This document shows, piece after piece, positions 18,215 through 29,154 of a stretch of DNA of 56,182 nucleotides. The notes under the pieces were generated by a model. The model was not told the DNA's origin. It saw only the letters and a program-made list of their open reading frames with translations, and did not search any database. The stretch's first letter is position 1. Every line of letters begins with the position of its first letter. Source of the stretch: Chromatiales bacterium (GTDB lineage Bacteria > Pseudomonadota > Gammaproteobacteria > Thiohalospirales > Thiohalospiraceae); the NCBI GenBank assembly GCA_026982395.1, contig JALSHD010000133.1:1-56182 (forward strand). The letters run 5' to 3'. Position numbers and translations under genes: made by a program.

Positions 18215-20439
18215 CAGACTGTCTCCCGCCGGTAATCAACATGAATCTGAACCGTTTGATGAGGCACCTTGAAATCAACAGTAAACTGCAGCTGCCTTTC
18301 ATTGGAAACCGTAACTGTTTGCTGCCTGATTTCACCACTTCCGGCAGTTACACTTACAACGTATTCACCCGCCTGCGGTACTTGCCAAATCATTCTTCCC
18401 TCACCAAATCCCTGTGCTTCAAAATTGAACGAACCGGACTTGCGCTGCACTCCCCAAACCCGCCAGTTTGAACCAATCAGATAGGGAAAAGATGAGTGCG
18501 GCTCTTTGTCACTGTCTCCGTAGTCATGTAGCGCAACAACAGCATCCGGTACAGACCGGTCAAGAGTAACGTAAAGAGAACCCTGATAATGGTACTGACC
18601 CACCACTCCGTGCGAGCGATCAAAATCAACCGCAGAAAAGAGCGCACGATCAAAGCGCAGGGTCTGCAACGCCTGTCGATTGCTGATGCGCCAGCGCTGC
18701 TCGCCCGTTCGCTCAATTTGGGTTGTATAGAATCCATCGACAATTGCTGCATAATGGCTGGTAGTCACCGGAATAATCGGCTGGCTCCGTGCATAATCCA
18801 GGTTCGCCCGCACCGCATTGAGACTGGATAATTTCTGTCCCGAGTACATGTGATAGTAGACCCCCACCGGTTTAATCCGCACCGGGGTTTCCGTATTGTT
18901 AAGCGTTCGAATAAGATGTCTGTAACCAAAGAACTGTTCTGACCACTGGTCAGTATAGGTGTTTTCATTACTATTGGAGGCATATACCTGCAACTGCCCT
19001 CCCGTCATCTGACCCAATGGAGATACCCAACCGTAGGATGGATATTTGCGGTCCAGGCGCGTATCCCCCCCGTTGATGTTACGAACTCCAAGTTTGCGGG
19101 TAAGCTCTATTGCAGCAGGAAAAGGATTGGTGTCACCAGACCACTGGAAAACCTGCACCGTTTTTCCTTGGGGTAACAGGGAGTTGACAAAATTTATCGC
19201 CCCTTCAATCTCCAGTTCCAGATCAAACGGTTTGACGGCATAGGCGCGTGGCGTGACATAGCCGGTTTTCTCGTAGTAGGCATTATCTGTCTTGCTTATC
19301 TTTCGTGATGCACTTCCCTGCCACGGTCTGCTATAAAGTTTCAGAAAAGGCTTCTCTTTATCTGGATCGCCGTCCGCAAAAAAACCCCAGTCAAACGGAT
19401 GACTGTATGTATGGGCGCCTGCCTCCACCTGTGGCAGCGCAAGAATCTCGCGCGCAACCTGCAAACTTTTTCTGCTGCCAAACCACGCCGGATCAAGATC
19501 ACCGGCTATGGGTGCAACGGTAACCGGCAGCTCCGGATAGGCTTCAATAATCTCCTGCTTAACAATCTCCGAGGAAAGAATACCCCTGTTTCGATAAGGG
19601 TAAATCTCGGTCAAATTATTCCACCCATCACCATCGATATGGCTGAAAAAAATACGTTTTCCGGCAAGCGTGGTGGTATCCGGTTTTGGCAAGTCGTCCG
19701 TGGCCAGTGCCTGGCGAAAAAATTCAAACGGATTGACATACCACTGGACGGTATCGGTGGATTCGTTATGGAAATAGGCATACCCGGATGCAATCCATCC
19801 CCCATTAGAGGTGATCACGACCAAATCGCTGTCGGTGGCAGGATCACCATCCTGCCGTACCGTCAAATAAGAGAAACCCTGCCCCTCCGCCACTCTCAGC
19901 CGCTCATATCCCGGCAGCACACCACCGACGCGGCGTTCAAAATCCACCATGCGGGGTTCCCTGAATACGACCCTGGACTTATAGGTAAAAGGAACCCAGT
20001 CATTACCACTGCGTAATCCCAGTTTGTTCCAGAACCGGTCAATCAGGTTTTCACGCGATAGCTGCTCAAAATCTTCCTCGGCACCAAAACCACCCACCAT
20101 GATCAGGCGCTTCCCACTATCCAGAATCTCGCCAGCCCAGGCAATAAAATTGCCGGGATCCTGCGTCTGAACCGCCTCCCAAACCAGGACTCCCCTTACC
20201 TCCGGAATTGAATCCGGTGAAGGCAGTGGCTCATTGACATCATGATAACGAACAACCAGTCCGAGATGATTGAGTGGCATCTCCACCAAGCGATGGATAA
20301 CGGAAAAACGCGGTTCGGAAACACCCTTCCCGTCATACAGAGCCAGGACAGTACGCGGAATAGTCTGGGCATAAAGCGGCTGAATCTGAGCAGCCAACAG
20401 GAAAAGCAGCCAACAGGAAAACAGGAAACGCTTGTTCAT
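18214..20439 (-). CDS. pelA: PelA deacetylase half (polysaccharide deacetylase, exported)
   Basis: 741 residues with its own signal peptide (FSCWLLFLLAAQIQPLYA). After a Rossmann-like reductase-type region (about 28-250) comes a CE4-like deacetylase domain. Its metal/active-site motifs are H267-I-D269-G-D271-G and H343-T-Y-S-H347, matching the DxD and HxxxH residues of P. aeruginosa PelA. A β-sandwich tail (about 600-741) ends the protein. It should remove acetyl groups from Pel in the periplasm. In most described systems this is the C-terminal two thirds of a single PelA that also carries the hydrolase. Here the hydrolase is a separate gene ending 4 bp inside this one. Confidence 0.92.
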   Translation of the reverse strand: MNKRFLFSCWLLFLLAAQIQPLYAQTIPRTVLALYDGKGVSEPRFSVIHRLVEMPLNHLGLVVRYHDVNEPLPSPDSIPEVRGVLVWEAVQTQDPGNFIAWAGEILDSGKRLIMVGGFGAEEDFEQLSRENLIDRFWNKLGLRSGNDWVPFTYKSRVVFREPRMVDFERRVGGVLPGYERLRVAEGQGFSYLTVRQDGDPATDSDLVVITSNGGWIASGYAYFHNESTDTVQWYVNPFEFFRQALATDDLPKPDTTTLAGKRIFFSHIDGDGWNNLTEIYPYRNRGILSSEIVKQEIIEAYPELPVTVAPIAGDLDPAWFGSRKSLQVAREILALPQVEAGAHTYSHPFDWGFFADGDPDKEKPFLKLYSRPWQGSASRKISKTDNAYYEKTGYVTPRAYAVKPFDLELEIEGAINFVNSLLPQGKTVQVFQWSGDTNPFPAAIELTRKLGVRNINGGDTRLDRKYPSYGWVSPLGQMTGGQLQVYASNSNENTYTDQWSEQFFGYRHLIRTLNNTETPVRIKPVGVYYHMYSGQKLSSLNAVRANLDYARSQPIIPVTTSHYAAIVDGFYTTQIERTGEQRWRISNRQALQTLRFDRALFSAVDFDRSHGVVGQYHYQGSLYVTLDRSVPDAVVALHDYGDSDKEPHSSFPYLIGSNWRVWGVQRKSGSFNFEAQGFGEGRMIWQVPQAGEYVVSVTAGSGEIRQQTVTVSNERQLQFTVDFKVPHQTVQIHVDYRRETV

Positions 20440-21287
20440 ATGCGGGGCTCTGGAACAATGCGGTCCAATGCAACCGTTGCCACGTAGGGAATAAAACCGT
20501 TCGCACGCTGTTCACGATAAATGGCCGCTATACCTTCGTGATCATGCGGTTCCCAATAGTCCAGGGTAAACACCTTCAACGCGGGATTATGGCTGACGGC
20601 CTCCTTCAGATAGGCCAGCTGCCGCTGATATAGCTGTTTCGGAACACGGCGATAGGACTTGTTTTCAAAGTCATAATCAGCATACACCGACTCCCCCAGC
20701 ACGATATCGATATCCCCGGCCACCTGGGGAAGAATCTCGTAGGCCCGATTCAGCATGATTTTGATATGCGGATAATGCTTGCGAATGGTGCGCACCAGAC
20801 GGACGGCCGCCTCGGTCATTCCCTGGTAACGCTCAGGCTCCTTCCACTCCAGATGCAAAGGACTATCCAGAGTATCAAGAAATACACCATCGAACCCTTG
20901 GTGCAACAGGGAAGGAATCAGCTCGTAAATAACCCGCTCGGTCCAGATTCGTTCGCGAATATCGACGCTGTAGCTGCCTTCCCAATAGGGGTTTTCGCCT
21001 AATAACAACCCCTCCTCGCGCACTTCGCCAAAATAGTGGCGATGCTGCTCCGCTTCACCCAGACTGAGATAACCGAGCAGAGTTTTTCCATGCTCAGACA
21101 GGGGCGCAAGCTCAGGACGATAGTCACTATCGAGAACGAGAAGAGTATAGGCGCTGAAATCCTGTGGCGAAGCCTTATCTGAGTAATAGGCAAGCCATCG
21201 TTCACTTTCCTCTTCACCAGTTTTCACTGCAAAGCTGGCTGGAAGCAAAGCAAGACATAAAATAAATAAGAATAGACCTCGCAGCAT
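20436..21287 (-). CDS. pelA: PelA hydrolase half (GH166-type glycoside hydrolase, exported)
   Basis: 283 residues with a signal peptide (LFLFILCLALLPASFA). The mature protein is a TIM-barrel hydrolase like the N-terminal domain of PelA, an endo-acting galactosaminidase that trims the polymer. Visible marks are LLGYLSLGEAE, GFDGVFLDTLDSP (acidic residues 138 and 141) and IVLGESVYADYD. E199 in the last motif is the probable catalytic acid, by analogy with E218 of P. aeruginosa PelA. It is the first gene of the pel operon and overlaps the deacetylase gene by ATGA at 20436-20439. A stand-alone hydrolase could act independently of the deacetylase. Confidence 0.88.
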   Translation of the reverse strand: MLRGLFLFILCLALLPASFAVKTGEEESERWLAYYSDKASPQDFSAYTLLVLDSDYRPELAPLSEHGKTLLGYLSLGEAEQHRHYFGEVREEGLLLGENPYWEGSYSVDIRERIWTERVIYELIPSLLHQGFDGVFLDTLDSPLHLEWKEPERYQGMTEAAVRLVRTIRKHYPHIKIMLNRAYEILPQVAGDIDIVLGESVYADYDFENKSYRRVPKQLYQRQLAYLKEAVSHNPALKVFTLDYWEPHDHEGIAAIYREQRANGFIPYVATVALDRIVPEPRI

Positions 21288-21452
21288 AGCTGGATAAACT
21301 TTTCCATGTAATAAATTAAGTCTGGTTCATTCGGTGGCGCCAATTTTTTATCTCGCCATAATTCCGACACCACATTTTTGTAATTATATTGTTAACAAAG
21401 CATTTTTTACAATCATGTTTGTATTTAAATTACCACATCAAACTGATATCCA

Positions 21453-21559
21453 GATGTGTCTTCCGGCTGTTTATTGGCAGCCCTTCACGATGCCATAGCC
21501 CCGAAACAGGGGTGTACCGGCTGTTTCCTTTATACACATCCCGTTACTGAAAGCCGGAA
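21453..21559 (-). promoter_or_regulatory. Potentially structured 5' leader upstream of the pel operon
   Basis: This segment lies 166-272 bases upstream of the first pel start. It contains several exact complementary pairs: GATGTGT (21453-21459) with ACACATC (21534-21540), TTCCGGCT (21461-21468) with AGCCGGAA (21552-21559), GGCTG (21465-21469) with CAGCC (21478-21482), and CCCC (21499-21502) with GGGG (21509-21512). The first two pairs cross each other, as in a pseudoknot, and the second and third are mutually exclusive. I could not match it to the GEMM c-di-GMP riboswitch or another family I know. It may be a regulatory RNA or operator cluster. Confidence 0.35.
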
Positions 21560-21672
21560 ATAATTTCTCATTATCCTATTTATTACTGCTTATATATGCA
21601 GCAGATAATAAAACCTTTATAACTGATTGATCAAGCTTCAAATCAAGCCAACCGGACAAAATTTGACCATAC

Positions 21673-21753
21673 GAACGTAATGCTCATGATTACAGCGTTC
21701 AGCCGGTTCTTCCCTGTTTTTTTCACATAGTTATCCACAGATTTTGTGGGTAA
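21673..21753. promoter_or_regulatory. Inverted repeat and a converging pair of DnaA boxes
   Basis: An imperfect palindrome runs from GAACG (21673-21677) through TAAT and ATTA to CGTTC (21696-21700). Downstream, a perfect DnaA box TTATCCACA (21731-21739) faces TTACCCACA read on the other strand (21745-21753). The two boxes can also pair as a small CCACA/TGTGG hairpin. The stretch is AT-rich and lies between the divergent pel operon and priA. No other box cluster, and no dnaA, dnaN, gyrB or rpmH, is nearby, so a replication origin is not claimed. Confidence 0.4.
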
Positions 21754-21896
21754 CTACATATTCTCCATAAGCGACAAGAAGTTAGTCCCCGGTATAAACA
21801 GCTACTAAGCTACTATCAGCTTCGCAATATAAACACCACAATATGCGAATATTAATTTTACTTTAACCGTTGCGATTTAGCGACAGCTATTTTTGA

Positions 21897-22023
21897 GTGC
21901 TGCGGGTATCGTGATTTTTTCGAGAGAACAAGGAAATCCTGCGCGAAGATGCCCCAATGTATATAAGACACTAGTACCAGGCTCACGCCGCTATCGCGGA
22001 AAAGTGAACTTTATAGAGGTTTC
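21897..22023. repeat. Dispersed small repeat, copy 1 (upstream of priA)
   Basis: The left arm contains GTGATTTTTTCGAGAGAACA, matching GTAATTTTTTCGCGAGAGCA of the copy near 29155. The right arm contains CGCTATCGCGGAAAAGTG, matching CGCTATCGCAGAAAAGTG of the copy ending near 55391. The ends are imperfectly complementary (AGAGGTTTCC at the right end). The repeat occupies the apparent N-terminal extension of the priA frame, which explains why that extension is not conserved protein. Confidence 0.7.
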
Positions 22024-22066
22024 CTTGCTTCATTCCACGCCGGGCAGGTATTACACTGAGCACAGC

Positions 22067-24283
22067 ATGTCTGACTCCCCTATTTTGCGTATAGCCATCC
22101 CCTCGCCATTGCGGCGCAGTTTTGATTATCTGCCCCCGACACAGGGCGGAACTTCGCTGCAGCCGGGAGTACGGGTAAAGGTTCCATTCGGGAAGCGCAC
22201 CGTTATCGGCATTCTGCTGGAGCTTGCTGCGGAGAGCACGATCCCTGCCCGACGTCTGAAGAGAATCATCGAGGTACTGGATAAGGAGCCCGTGCTGCCT
22301 CCGGATCTGCTGAATCTGCTTATCTGGGGGAGCCGTTACTATCACCACCCGGTGGGAGAGGTGGTGATGGGAGCACTGCCGCTGCTGCTACGTGAGGGCA
22401 GATTGAACCGGCTCGCCAATAACCATATCTGGCAACTCACCGGGGTCGGCAGAACAATTTCGGCAAGGGAGTTATCCAGAGCACCCCGCCAGAAGGCGCT
22501 GCTTTCGATACTGGACAATCAACCGGAGGGACTGCATAGCCGCCAAATCAGCCAGCAATACAAAAACTGGCAGCCAATCATGAAAAAGCTGGAAGAAAAA
22601 GGCTGGGTCCGGCGTATTGAATCTCCTTTTCTGCCCGTCCGCATGGATCCCCTTTCGTCAAAAGCGGAGCAACGCCCAACTCTCAACCAGGCTCAGCAAA
22701 CAGCAGTAAACAGTCTACTCGAGTCAACTGGACGGTTTTCCGTTTCACTGCTGGACGGCGTAACAGGGAGCGGAAAAACCGAGGTCTATCTACAGATTAT
22801 AGAGCAGGTCATCAGTTCGGGCAGACAGGCAATAGTGCTGGTTCCTGAAATTGGTCTTACACCGCAACTACTGAACCGTTTTTTGCGGCGATTTTCCCAA
22901 CCCGTTGCGCTGTTGCACTCATCTCTCTCCAGTCAGGAGCGGCTGGCGGCCTGGCTGGCCAGTGGCTGCGGCGAGGCCGCCGTTATCATCGGTACGCGCT
23001 CCGCCCTGTTCACTCCGGTAAAAAATCTGGGTGTGATCATTGTCGATGAAGAGCATGACACATCATTCAAACAGCAGGATGGGTTCCGTTACTCAGCGCG
23101 TGATATGGCTGTCATACGCGCCCGGAATGCCGGTGTTCCCATCGTGCTGGGCAGCGCAACCCCTTCGCTGGAAAGCCTGTACAACGCACAGCAAAAGCGC
23201 TATCTGCACCTCTCCCTGCCAGAACGCGCAGGCGGGGCTCAACCACCAACATTCCGGCTGCTGGACCTGCGCCGTCAACCGCTGCAGGAGGGGTTGTCGC
23301 CCCAGCTGCTCGGCATCATGGAACAGCATCTGCAGAGCGAAGGACAGATCCTGCTGTTTCTCAATCGGCGTGGTTTCGCCCCTACCCTGCTGTGCCATGA
23401 GTGTGGCTGGGTGGGCCGGTGCCGGCGTTGTGATACCCATCTGACCTTCCATCAGCAGGAGCGGCGTCTGCGCTGCCATCACTGCGGCTCGGAGCGGCCT
23501 GTGGATCCCCGCTGCCCTGACTGTGGCAGCGTCGATCTTCGTGCCCTGGGAACAGGAACAGAACGCATAGAGCAGGCACTGCAACAGCATTTTCCCGCCG
23601 TCGGCATTGCCCGGCTGGATCGTGACAGCACCCGCCGCAAGGGAAGTATGCAGACCATGCTCAACGAAATCCAGCAGGGTCATAAACGCATTCTCATCGG
23701 AACCCAGATGCTGGCCAAAGGGCACCACTTCCCCAATGTGACGCTGGTGGGCATCCTTGATACCGACCAGGGACTGTTCAGCGCCGATTTCCGCGCCAGT
23801 GAACGGATGAGCCAGCTCATCACACAGGTAGCCGGACGGGCGGGGCGGGCGGAGAAACCCGGTCTGGTGGTTATCCAGACCCACCATCCTGAACACCCGC
23901 TACTGCAACAGTTGATTACCCACGGCTATCAACAGTTCGCCAACTCTGCCCTGAAAGAGCGGCAGGAGGCCGAACTGCCACCTTACTCCTCCATCGCGCT
24001 GCTCAGGGCAGAAGCCACAGCTGCGGAAACACCTCTGGATTTTCTTCGCCAGGCGCTGCAAACAGCCGGACAGTTCAATTCCGGCGAAGTATTTCTGCTG
24101 GGCCCCGTCCCTGCGCCCATGGAAAGGCGCGCCGGACGATACAGGGCGCAACTGCTGCTGCAGTCAACCAGCCGCTCCGCCCTGCACCGATTGCTCGATC
24201 AATGGACTCCACAACTGGAAACCTTGAAAAGCGGCCGCAAGGTGCGCTGGTCACTGGATGTGGATCCTGTCGATCTGTTTTAG
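22067..24283 (+). CDS. priA: Primosomal replication restart helicase PriA
   Basis: 738 residues from the ATG at 22067 (MSDSPILRIAIPSPLRRSFD), close to the usual 730. PriA recognises stalled forks and reloads the replisome. Visible parts are the N-terminal DNA-binding domain, Walker A DGVTGSGKTEVY, Walker B VDEEHD, and the zinc-binding insert with four CxxC pairs (CHECGWVGRCRRC, then CHHCG and CPDCG). The conserved AGRAGRAEKPG helicase motif VI follows. An in-frame TTG at 21893 would add 58 residues drawn from a dispersed repeat and is rejected. argS follows in the same direction after 71 bp. Confidence 0.96.
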   Translation: MSDSPILRIAIPSPLRRSFDYLPPTQGGTSLQPGVRVKVPFGKRTVIGILLELAAESTIPARRLKRIIEVLDKEPVLPPDLLNLLIWGSRYYHHPVGEVVMGALPLLLREGRLNRLANNHIWQLTGVGRTISARELSRAPRQKALLSILDNQPEGLHSRQISQQYKNWQPIMKKLEEKGWVRRIESPFLPVRMDPLSSKAEQRPTLNQAQQTAVNSLLESTGRFSVSLLDGVTGSGKTEVYLQIIEQVISSGRQAIVLVPEIGLTPQLLNRFLRRFSQPVALLHSSLSSQERLAAWLASGCGEAAVIIGTRSALFTPVKNLGVIIVDEEHDTSFKQQDGFRYSARDMAVIRARNAGVPIVLGSATPSLESLYNAQQKRYLHLSLPERAGGAQPPTFRLLDLRRQPLQEGLSPQLLGIMEQHLQSEGQILLFLNRRGFAPTLLCHECGWVGRCRRCDTHLTFHQQERRLRCHHCGSERPVDPRCPDCGSVDLRALGTGTERIEQALQQHFPAVGIARLDRDSTRRKGSMQTMLNEIQQGHKRILIGTQMLAKGHHFPNVTLVGILDTDQGLFSADFRASERMSQLITQVAGRAGRAEKPGLVVIQTHHPEHPLLQQLITHGYQQFANSALKERQEAELPPYSSIALLRAEATAAETPLDFLRQALQTAGQFNSGEVFLLGPVPAPMERRAGRYRAQLLLQSTSRSALHRLLDQWTPQLETLKSGRKVRWSLDVDPVDLF

Positions 24284-24354
24284 CTCTCAGGCAATTGAGT
24301 TGTTTTCTTTGACCATGGATAATGGTCGTTTCAGTTAACAAAACCACATAACGA

Positions 24355-26112
<1,758 letters not shown>

Positions 26113-26116
26113 CAAC

Positions 26117-26710
26117 ATGGCCAGACAGCAGCAACGCCGTACACCCCGTAATCAAAAACAGAGCACGCCCGGTTGGGCCTGGCTGCTGGCCGGGCTGGCG
26201 GCAGGGCTGTTTGTCGCTTTTCTGGTCTACCTGCAGGGAGAACACGACACACAGCCCGAGTTGCCACCCATTCCCAAACAGGGCGAATCGGAACCGCAAC
26301 AGCAGCAACCGGCCGCACAGGAAAAACCTGCCAAGCCTCGTTTCGATTTCTACACCATTCTGCCAGAGATGGAGATCCCGGTCCCCGAGCCGGACCCCGA
26401 GCCTCGCGTTCCTCCCCCTCCCCGGCCTGAATTGCGCAAACAGCCTCCCCCCTCCCCAGCGGAACAGACAGGGGCAGCTGCCTATGTGCTACAGCTTGGA
26501 TCTTTCCGGAATCGCGCAGATGCAGATCGGCTCAAGGCAAAAATCACCATGCAGGGCTTCGAGCCTCATATCCAGACAGTCAACATCAATGGCAGCGACT
26601 GGTACCGGGTAAGAATTGGCCCCTACAGCAACTCGGTGCGGATCGCTGAAGTGCGCCACCGCCTGCGTGAAAACAAACTCGATGCCATATTGCTTAAACT
26701 CAAGGATTAG
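26117..26710 (+). CDS. SPOR-domain cell-division protein (FtsN-like)
   Basis: 197 residues from the ATG at 26117. A short basic cytoplasmic tail precedes one membrane helix (WAWLLAGLAAGLFVAFLVYL, about residues 16-35). A proline- and glutamine-rich periplasmic linker follows, then a C-terminal SPOR domain (AYVLQLGSFRNRADADRLKA through WYRVRIGPYSN, about 120-197). SPOR domains bind glycan strands stripped of peptides at the septum. The layout and the position after argS fit FtsN-type division proteins, although FtsN itself is poorly conserved, so no symbol is given. The start is 4 bp after the argS stop. Confidence 0.88.
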   Translation: MARQQQRRTPRNQKQSTPGWAWLLAGLAAGLFVAFLVYLQGEHDTQPELPPIPKQGESEPQQQQPAAQEKPAKPRFDFYTILPEMEIPVPEPDPEPRVPPPPRPELRKQPPPSPAEQTGAAAYVLQLGSFRNRADADRLKAKITMQGFEPHIQTVNINGSDWYRVRIGPYSNSVRIAEVRHRLRENKLDAILLKLKD

Positions 26711-26716
26711 TATCTG

Positions 26717-27214
26717 ATGTCTTTTCGTGCTCTGTTTTTTATCAGCAGTATCTTTTTTGTCAGCACATCATCAATCGCCAGCGAACCCATATATGCGAAT
26801 GCCCAGATCGCACTCACCAAACCGGAACAATCCACCGGTGGTGTCGCCGCAGTCGTTGCTGTTGGTATCCCGGTTCCAGATAGAAAAGGTATTTTTATTG
26901 AGGGGCAACTCTCATCAACCATTCTGGAACCAAAACAGAACTCAATGGAACTCTCCTACACCCATCTGGGGGGATACGGGGTATATCAGCGACTGTTCAA
27001 CGAAAAATTTGCCCTGCATGGCAAGGCGGGGCTACTGTATCAATACAGCAAAATCGAACAAGATGTTTCTGCAGGTAGCGCGGGAATTGCCTTCGCTGTT
27101 GGCGCCACCATTCACCATAATCGTAATATAAGCTATCTGCTGGAGCTGTCTACGGTACAGGCGGAACTGAATCTGATCTATATTTCTGCCGGAATCCAGT
27201 ACAGGTTCCGTTAA
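26717..27214 (+). CDS. Small outer-membrane β-barrel-like protein
   Basis: 165 residues with a signal peptide (probably cut after SIAS). The rest alternates polar and hydrophobic residues as in β-strands (LSYTHLGGYGVYQRLFNEKF, AGIAFAVGATI) and ends with an aromatic-containing strand (AGIQYRFR), as in OmpA/OmpX-size eight-stranded barrels. A good AAGGA site precedes the ATG. It follows the SPOR gene by 6 bp and may be in the same operon. The gene converges on speA with a 10-bp gap. No specific function can be assigned. Confidence 0.75.
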   Translation: MSFRALFFISSIFFVSTSSIASEPIYANAQIALTKPEQSTGGVAAVVAVGIPVPDRKGIFIEGQLSSTILEPKQNSMELSYTHLGGYGVYQRLFNEKFALHGKAGLLYQYSKIEQDVSAGSAGIAFAVGATIHHNRNISYLLELSTVQAELNLIYISAGIQYRFR

Positions 27215-27224
27215 TTATCCCTGG

Positions 27225-29123
27225 CTATTCAAGATAGGTATAGCCGGACAACCCTCGCTCAAACTGCTGCAGGTATTGTGTTCGCTCGCTGTCGCCGATA
27301 TCGGCGGCCACAAGTTTGTGGCGATAGCACTCCAGAAGCTGCCGCGCGTCAAAATCCACCTGCTGCAGCACGGAAGCAACACTATCGCCCTTTCTTGCAT
27401 CCACCAAGCGATATCCACCGCCTTTAATCAGCTCCACATTGACGGTACTGGTCTTGCCAAACAGGTTATGCTCATCTCCCAGAATTTCCTGATAGGCACC
27501 GACCAGAAAAACCGCCAGGAGATAGGGCTCACCGGGGCGCAGCGCATGCAGCGACAAACTACTCTCCAGCCCGTTCCGCTCGACATAGCAATCAATCCGC
27601 CCGTCAGAATCACAGGTAATATCCTCCAGCACCCCACGCCGCAGGGGCGCCTCGTCAAGGCGGTGCACAGGCATGATCGGAAAAACCTGGTCGATGGCCC
27701 AGACATCGGGCAAGGACTGAAACAGGGAGAAGTTGCAGAAATATTTATCGGCCAGTTTCTCGTTCAGCTCATCCAGCACATCCCGATGCGCGCGCGAACT
27801 GCGGTTCAAACGGGAATGTATTTCCCGACAAATGGCAAAATAAAGCTGTTCAACCCGCGCCCATTGTTCAAGCGCAAGCAGCCCGTGCGTATACATGGAT
27901 TGTGCCTCGGACAGCCCGTGCTGGGCATCGTGCCAGACCTCCAGCAGGGAGCGCTCGTGTTCGCAACTGCCCTGCAAGGCAGCCAGATTGCGGATCAGCG
28001 CCCCGATAATTGCCGGCTGCTTTTGGCCAGTGAAAGGAATATCACCACCATCAGGGATCTGCTCCACGGCAACCACTTCGGTAATCAACACCGCATGATG
28101 AGCAACAAGAGCACGGCCGGATTCGGAAATAATGCGCGGATGAGGCAACTCCTGCTCGCGACAGATCTGCCGCAAGGCATGCACCACATTATTGGCATAC
28201 TCCTGAACCGTATAGTTCATGGAGCAGAAACTGCGCGTCCGGCTGCCCTCATAGTCCACACCCAGGCCGCCCCCTACATCCACACTTTCTATCGGCACGC
28301 CGAGACGACGCAACTCGGAATAGTAACGGGCCGCTTCATCAACGCCACGCTGAATATCACGAATATTGGGAATCTGGGAACCCAGGTGAAAATGCATCAG
28401 CTGCAGCGTATGCAGCATCCCCGCTTCCCGCAAGCGCTCCACCGCCAGCAGTAACTGGGTTGCCGAAAGACCGAACTTGGACTTCTCTCCCCCGGTATTC
28501 TGCCACTTTCCGGCCCCGATGGAAGCCAGCCGCACCCGCACACCCAGCAGGGGAGCGACACCCAACCTGCCGGACTCCTCCAGAACCAGTTCGAGCTCGG
28601 AGAGCTTCTCAATAACGATATGGACCTGCAGCCCCATGCGACTGCCGATCAATGCCAGGCGGATATACTCACGATCCTTGTAACCGTTGCAGATCACCGT
28701 GGTGCCGACCGGAGAGACAGCAAGTACCGCCATCAACTCGGGTTTGCTCCCCGCCTCCAGACCGATATCATCATCACCCGCAGCAAGAATTGCCTCCAGC
28801 ACCTGACGTTGCTGATTGACCTTGACGGGATAAACAGCAGTAAAACTACCGTCAAAACCTTCCGATTGCATCGCTTGGGCAAAGGCATCACGCAGAGTAT
28901 TGACCCGGTCGCGAAGAATATCTCCAAAACGGATCAGTACCGGCAGAGAAAGTCCCGCCGCCTTGAGTTCAGCCGTCAGGGAATTGAGGTTGACTCCCTC
29001 ATGACATTGATCACGGGTCGGCCGGACCAGAAGATGACCCTGCTCATCAATATCAAAATAACCCCCCCCCCAGAAACGGATATTATAGAGCTCGCGCGCT
29101 TGCTGAACGGTCCATTCGCTCAT
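27225..29123 (-). CDS. speA: Biosynthetic arginine decarboxylase
   Basis: 632 residues, near the 658 of E. coli SpeA. A PLP enzyme of the alanine-racemase fold that converts arginine to agmatine, the first step to putrescine. The start WTVQQARELYNIRFWGGGYF is typical. The PLP lysine lies in YPVKVNQQRQVLE. The glycine-rich VDVGGGLGVDYEGS and the C-terminal FSLFQSLPDVWAIDQVFPIMP motif follow. No agmatinase or agmatine deiminase gene is seen nearby. A dispersed repeat begins about 30 bp upstream of its start. Confidence 0.96.
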   Translation of the reverse strand: MSEWTVQQARELYNIRFWGGGYFDIDEQGHLLVRPTRDQCHEGVNLNSLTAELKAAGLSLPVLIRFGDILRDRVNTLRDAFAQAMQSEGFDGSFTAVYPVKVNQQRQVLEAILAAGDDDIGLEAGSKPELMAVLAVSPVGTTVICNGYKDREYIRLALIGSRMGLQVHIVIEKLSELELVLEESGRLGVAPLLGVRVRLASIGAGKWQNTGGEKSKFGLSATQLLLAVERLREAGMLHTLQLMHFHLGSQIPNIRDIQRGVDEAARYYSELRRLGVPIESVDVGGGLGVDYEGSRTRSFCSMNYTVQEYANNVVHALRQICREQELPHPRIISESGRALVAHHAVLITEVVAVEQIPDGGDIPFTGQKQPAIIGALIRNLAALQGSCEHERSLLEVWHDAQHGLSEAQSMYTHGLLALEQWARVEQLYFAICREIHSRLNRSSRAHRDVLDELNEKLADKYFCNFSLFQSLPDVWAIDQVFPIMPVHRLDEAPLRRGVLEDITCDSDGRIDCYVERNGLESSLSLHALRPGEPYLLAVFLVGAYQEILGDEHNLFGKTSTVNVELIKGGGYRLVDARKGDSVASVLQQVDFDARQLLECYRHKLVAADIGDSERTQYLQQFERGLSGYTYLE

Positions 29124-29154
29124 TGGGACAAGTTAATCGAAACTGTTAACCCAG

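Noticed and set aside
21421-21560. GEMM-type c-di-GMP riboswitch before pel
   Set aside because: The conserved GEMM core was not found on either strand; only generic complementary pairs are present.
21673-21753. Chromosomal replication origin
   Set aside because: Only two DnaA boxes are seen, and no dnaA, dnaN, gyrB, rpmH or box cluster is nearby.
21893-22066. Extended priA start at TTG 21893
   Set aside because: The extension is drawn from a dispersed repeat and is not PriA-like. The ATG at 22067 gives the normal length.
27276-28454. A 392-codon plus-strand frame
   Set aside because: It is antisense to speA and has no domain; speA is supported by its full-length conserved sequence.
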